DNA from: Microvelia longipes
Taxonomy: Eukaryota > Arthropoda > Insecta > Hemiptera > Veliidae
Direction of reading: 5' to 3'
DNA: 64,000 nucleotides
Assembly (NCBI GenBank): GCA_018340805.1
Contig: JACMZG010001908.1
Location: forward strand, 47,190,026-47,254,025
The notes under the pieces are model-generated. The model did no database searches. It was not told the DNA's origin and saw nothing but the letters and a program-made list of their open reading frames with translations. This document shows, one piece after another, positions 40,301 to 46,700 of this stretch; the first letter of the stretch is position 1, and every line of letters starts with the position of its first letter. Both the position numbers and the translations under genes were made by a program.

Positions 40301-43300
40301 TTATTAACAAATATTAATAAAATAAATAATCTAAATATCACCAAACTATTATTTTGGATTTGTTGGTATAAGTCAACTTTGGCCCAAACAGTCACGTTAT
40401 TGACCTTATTATAATATTATTAGTATTAAAACTAAATAGTGATACTAGTATTAACCACGTCACATCTTGTAAGGTGTGATCACTCTGGTATTTGTCTGTA
40501 TTTATCTGTAAGATACGTTAATACTATACAACTAGCCAACGTCATTTTCAGGTTGACACCTACCCCATGTGACCAGCATTGGGTAGTCAGTCACCCATCC
40601 AAGTACTGCCCACACTCAATGCTACAATCTAGCCAAGGAGGGATATTTCACCGAATAAAGAAAAAGTAAAAAGTTGTATGTTGATTTACCCCACGGATGT
40701 ACGGAAGGCAGCAGAGAGGCCTGCAGCCACCCCAGCTGCAGTAAAAATCTCTCCTATCCTGCCTCATTAAATACGAATGGAAATATTCTTATACCTGTAA
40801 AGGGTATTTTTGCATATGGTAGACAAGCTGCTACGATCCCACCCATGTGTATCAGAGGTCCTTCCTGGAACAATAAAAATTCTATGCAAAGAAATATATT
40901 TCTATGAGGATCCAATATCTATTAATAATTGTTATGCCTTGTTTCATGTTTAATTTTTTAGGTGCTAATGTTTAAATTTTATATTTTCACCCTGTATAAT
41001 GTTTTTACCAAATTTTTAAAGCAAGGTATAAGTAATATATAATGGAATAACCGGTAGCCGCGCGACTTTGCAGTTAGAGTATAGAATGAACAATGAGAAA
41101 ATCTTTTAATAAGACTTCCACGGTTATTGTCAGGTTAGGTCATATCACGGTGGCGATTTTTCTTCCACGGTAGGAGGCATCTTCGGAAATGTAGGCCATA
41201 ATTATGAGTTCACAATGCTGACCTGGTATTCAAAGATAATGATTGCAGCCCTACTATCCCTTCTCATGGCTACATTCTCCGTTCTCGAAGATAAGGTCAA
41301 AAACAGGTATAAATGAGGCAACCCTAAAGTGCAATCTTACGTTTCTCATAGCATTGTGAGATCCAGTGGAAGTGAAACATCGGATATAGCATCGAAATGT
41401 TTTATTTTTTATTTTAAAAGCTTCTATGTGTCTCTTTCAGCACATTCTATCAGAAACGTCTATTTTAGCCATTTCCTTTGCTAAACATATTATTAGCTCT
41501 GGTTATAAAGTGAAAAGCAAAGGGTTATTTTTTATCATCATAGATTCTTGAAAAGGCGAGAGCTATAACAGGTAACCTCTGCCTCTAATTTATGATTATA
41601 ATATAATTTAAGGGATTAAATTATATTAATCCCTTAATAATAATTATTTATTAAATAAGGTTGGGAATTAAAGTAGAAGTAAAGCATGTTCTGCTCCTCT
41701 ACTATGCCCAACTACAACTATTATTGGCAGAATTTCATGTCTGCCATAATTCTACCAAACCCAAATTTAAGTGTATAAAAGAAGTCCAATAATTTTGGTT
41801 ACCAAGCAAAACTATTTCAGCCTGTTTATGTTTGAAAACAAAACGAACAGCTATAAACGTATATACATACAGAAATATAAGGCTCGTGGATATTTCTTAT
41901 TATTACATTGATAGCTTGCTAATTGTGTATATGTATGAAAGTAAGTATCTATGTATATAAGTATATAGGTTTATATATGCCAGAATATAAAGGGAAAAAA
42001 TAATCAATTAATAGCTATTAAAGATTGAGGTATATTACCGTATAAACCAAAAGCATAGGAATAACTTTTGTTGGTCATATTTCATCTAAGAGTTCTTACA
42101 TGAAATATAAGAGTTCTTACATGAAATATATCTTGTGCAATAAGTGTTCTTCCCATCTCATGCTTAAAAGTGTGTATAGTACTAAAATGGAATACACACT
42201 TAAATAAAATAATAACAAAAAAAAGCTTGCTAAACGACAGGTTTCACAATTCTCATCAGTCATCCTATACAATAGAACTATCTAAAATCAAATTTAAATG
42301 TAGTAAGATGGTCATACCAAAGTACCTTGCCTCCAGGAAAACCTGCTGATCTCATACAAATGACACTGATGATTTTAACAATCAAAACTTTAAATGTAAC
42401 AGCATTAGGGACATTAACTCCGTTCAAGAAACCCATAATTCCAAACACACCTCCACCACTTGCAGCTGGCTGTTAACATTCGAATTATAACATATGAGCA
42501 TGATTCCTGAGTTTGCTGCTAATTCAAAGGCGTAACTATGGGCCTGCATTGCAGAGAGATCGACTTTTGGAAGCCACCAAAGAATAGAGGCAGACAAAGT
42601 CTTAAAAATTACGTAACGTTGGTCCCTATATGAATTTACTACTATCTCCACACTTTTAAGTTGGGCCTCATTACAACACAATAGTCTTTTTAATTTTGTA
42701 ACTGAGCCAGACTCAGAGTTGTACCTCCTATTTTACTTATGAATGGGGCCCAATTTGAGCTCAAAATATTGAGCTGAGCTCTTTAATATTTTCTTGATGG
42801 TGTTAAAGAAGGCCCAGTCTTCTTTATAAATAGTATGCCAGTTTAGTTTCACAGCGGAGGCACGTGTCGTTCCGTTATCACAATATTATGAGTCAGTCAG
42901 AAAATATAAATGCTTGAAAAAGCATAAGTATGAGTAAAGCCATTGAAAAATCATGGATCTCATGCCTAGGCTAGGTGAAATATGCCTACACTTTCTAGAT
43001 TTACAAGGAATTAGAGATCTTTTTCTATCTTACAGAGTTAGCAAAAAGAGCCCAACAGCGAGGCCTTGTACTATTACTACTAATTAAATTGAAAGTATGT
43101 TTTTATTTTAATACATTTTTATAAGGGGGAATTTGGGGGGGGGCAAAAAATGTATTGTGGGAAGACTCGATTACTCTGGCTGATACTAAAGCTGATTGAA
43201 AGCTTTGCAAAATATTTAATTTGAATATTACTTTGAGTTAAATTAAGAGATAACGTAAATATGAAAAATTCATTCATTATCGTCTCTAATACGAGTTATC

Positions 43301-43734
43301 GAAATCTTAGGTTATGTATTTGGTAAACGTTAGGTTATAAGATCGGTGATCGAAATCATACAAAGATCGCCATTGGTACAACTTACAGAATACTGAATAT
43401 TATTCTGCTGTACTAAATATTTAAAGTGAATTAGATATAGTGCTGGGGTCATAATATCATTTCAAAAAAAATTTGGAGCCAGTATATAGGGACAAACCCA
43501 TATTCTCGCATGTCCTAGGGGGTTGTGACGTACGTTGGAGACCTAAAACCTCTACATTATCATAGTTTAGTGTAGTGTAGTGTGGAGTCCCAGTTACACC
43601 GGGTCTCCAAGAAACATCATATTCCCGAGTGCTGACGGAAAAAACGAACAATAAAACCCCCTTACGATTACACTTCTATATTTAACATACCTTGCTGTAT
43701 ATTGTACCTGTAAGCCAACACATTACTGTTCAGC

Positions 43735-43773
<39 letters not shown>

Positions 43774-46700
43774 GAGGTCAACTGCAGGTTATGTTCCTCC
43801 ATGGTAGTTTAAATAAATAAGGTCTAAGAAAATTATTTGATATTTTTGGTTATATAATAATATTTAGGTTTAAGTAAATATAGATGTTTTTAAGGTACAA
43901 AAATAATAAGGATAGTTAGATGAGAGATAAATAATAATTTTAGCTTATTCTTATTTTTATAATTTTTAATTATAATATTATTTTATTATAAATATAAATT
44001 ATTAAATTTAATAATAATAAATTATAATTTATAATTATATAATTAATATAAATATAATAATAATATATATATAATTATATTATATAATAATAAGTTCAGC
44101 ATATTATTTCTATATTAATTCAGTATGAAAATAAGATTAAGAAATAAATTTTACCTCTATAAAGACAACAATAAAAGATCCAATAAAAGCTATGAATCCA
44201 TTTATCAAAGTTGCCCAGAAGTACACCACCTTGGGGCTCTCGTCTCCATGTTTAAAAAGCTCTATTTTTTTTATAAAGAAAACACCTATTGATCATTTGC
44301 GAGTTTGCTGTAGTGGAAAATTGAGCAGCATTAAAGCAAAGGCCCATCGAAATGAGCCACTAAAACAATGACATCGAAATGCCGGTGGTATTATTTGAAG
44401 TGGGATGGGGGGGTCTAAATCCAAATTGGTGGTTAAGAAGATATTTGATTGAGAACAATCGAGATATTGATTTGGAAGCAATCGACGAAGATATAGGACG
44501 GCAGGATGAAGGAAGATGTGCTGGTTTGGAAGGTTTTGGGAACATTGTATAGGGAAGTGTTAGTTCTAAAAACTGAGTTCCAAATGTAGGTAAAGAAAAG
44601 GATTCCTTTATTAGAAGGTGTTGTAGGATTTCAGAAATAATTAATGGGGACAGACATTTCCCTTAATGCGTCATCTCCTTTATTCAAGATCCTTGGTTTC
44701 CAGTTAGACCTGGCTCATCTTTTGTCAGTTATTAATATTTACGTGGTGAAGTTGGCGGGTTGTTCGGTATATTTCTTTTGATTTGTTGTCAAGCAAGTCC
44801 CATATTGCTGTCTGTACCGTGTTCACTTTATCCCCAAATCAAACAGATGGCGGTTTTCTAAGCTTTCTAGCGGTAATAATAACATAATAATCGGGTACGG
44901 GGTGCCTCGAACAATTTCTCATTACATCGGATTCGGTACAAGTCGTTAAATTTATACTGCAACACGTCTTCGGACTTGCTTCGCTCGTCCTCAGATAGTA
45001 AATAGATTCGTTTCATCCCCAGCGGTCACCCATCCAGGCACTGAACACGCTCGATGCTGCTTTACTATTATGATCCACCAAAAATCATAGATGAACTTGT
45101 ATTATAACGAAACTTAGTAATTTATTTATTACGTCAAAGGTACAAGTTTGTACAAGTTTCAACACAATTGAAAAATTTTTCGATTTTTAAAAAAAAACAT
45201 ACATACGTCATTCCATAATAAAAATTAAAGAAAATGCTGATAATAAGATGAAACATGTCGCATATGTTAGTCTTATACATAGCTACATACGCCGAATTTT
45301 AAATCAAGATCACATAATTTTCCCGCGTTTTTTTTTATTTTTTCAAAATTTTTGCTGAGTCATTATAGCGGGTTTAATGACGTCATAAAAATTATTTACC
45401 GAATAGCACAACTACAGCGGTAGTTGAATTTGTGTACACAATTTCAACTCGCCTAGCATAAATACACTGGGCGCTATGATGATAACAGACACACACACAT
45501 ACAGACAGACAACTTTGCGAAAACCACTCAGGAGGCCTTAAAAACGCCTGAAACGAATAATTCCGGTGACATACAGGTTTCGGATTTTTTCGCAAACACA
45601 ATACTTTTCCTATATACCTATGACATAAATGAGGAAAAGTAAAAATATGAGAAGAGCTTATCCATATCATACAATAAAAGGATACGTTGGCGAAGATATG
45701 TGTTTTTTGAGGCAAGCAATTCTCAGCAACGCTAATCTCAACAACTGCGCGCAATGAACCCAGTAACTATTCCGACAAGAACTAATAAAAAGCACAGCAT
45801 AAAGAATGATAAGTTAAATACTAAATCCCCTGGGTCTACTCATTAATTTTCACCGTTTCATTTTTCAATAATTTCATAATCACAGAGACTGTAACATAAA
45901 AATTGTGGATGATATTTTTTATATCATGGATTTTTATAATAATCAATATAAATTTACTGTTTGAAAATCTTTGTTTTAACATATTTTATTGATTAATACA
46001 AACAACAATTATGATTGTTACAGTATTAGAGTTAATAGTATTAGTGCTTGAGGACTTGGTAGAGAAACAATCCAGTTGAGCGCACACTCGGCAGGAGTAA
46101 TTTACATTAGTAAAAATATAGTGGTAAATAGATATAAATTAATTTGTAAAAGAGAAATAATAGTAATAATAATAATAATAAGATGGATAAATAATCGTAA
46201 TATAGCGTCAGCAATAGTTAAGTGAAGTAAAATTTTACTAATCATATAAAATGAAAGATAAGAATAGGGCTTGAAGAAGAAAGAAGAAGTAAAAAGAAAA
46301 ATAAAGATAATAATAAATCATCTAAAGAGCCTGAAGCCCCTCTGACAGCTAAAGTCTCAAGAAGAGGTATTTTATAGCTACAGACATTATCTGGTGGAGG
46401 CTGTAATACCTTTAGGGGGAGGTATTATTATAGCGGAATTTAATTTGATCTCTGGGCCACTGCCACTCAGACGTCTGACAGGATTTGTCCGGAAGGGTTT
46501 TAGAGTAAAGGAGTTTGTACAAGAGGATTGGGATGATCCGATAAGGATTCTGGAATTTTCGATAAGAGAGTTCGGGAGAATATTGAGCATTGAAGGTCTA
46601 ACACATTGAAACATGGAATGGACATTGAGTGAATTTTTCTTGGTGATTTTTGATTAGATGAAGGGTTTGGAAAATCTATAATGACTTTTAGGCTAGCGAC

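Larger units (their letters stand above)
29013..46550 (+). repeat. 17.5-kb segmental duplication, right copy
   Basis: Partner of 10735-28122. It contains ClC exons H to A and the same MITEs, LINE fragments, tandem repeats and Penelope-like element. The TG microsatellite region near 29.22-29.36 kb differs strongly from the left copy (10.89-10.97 kb). Confidence 0.95.
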
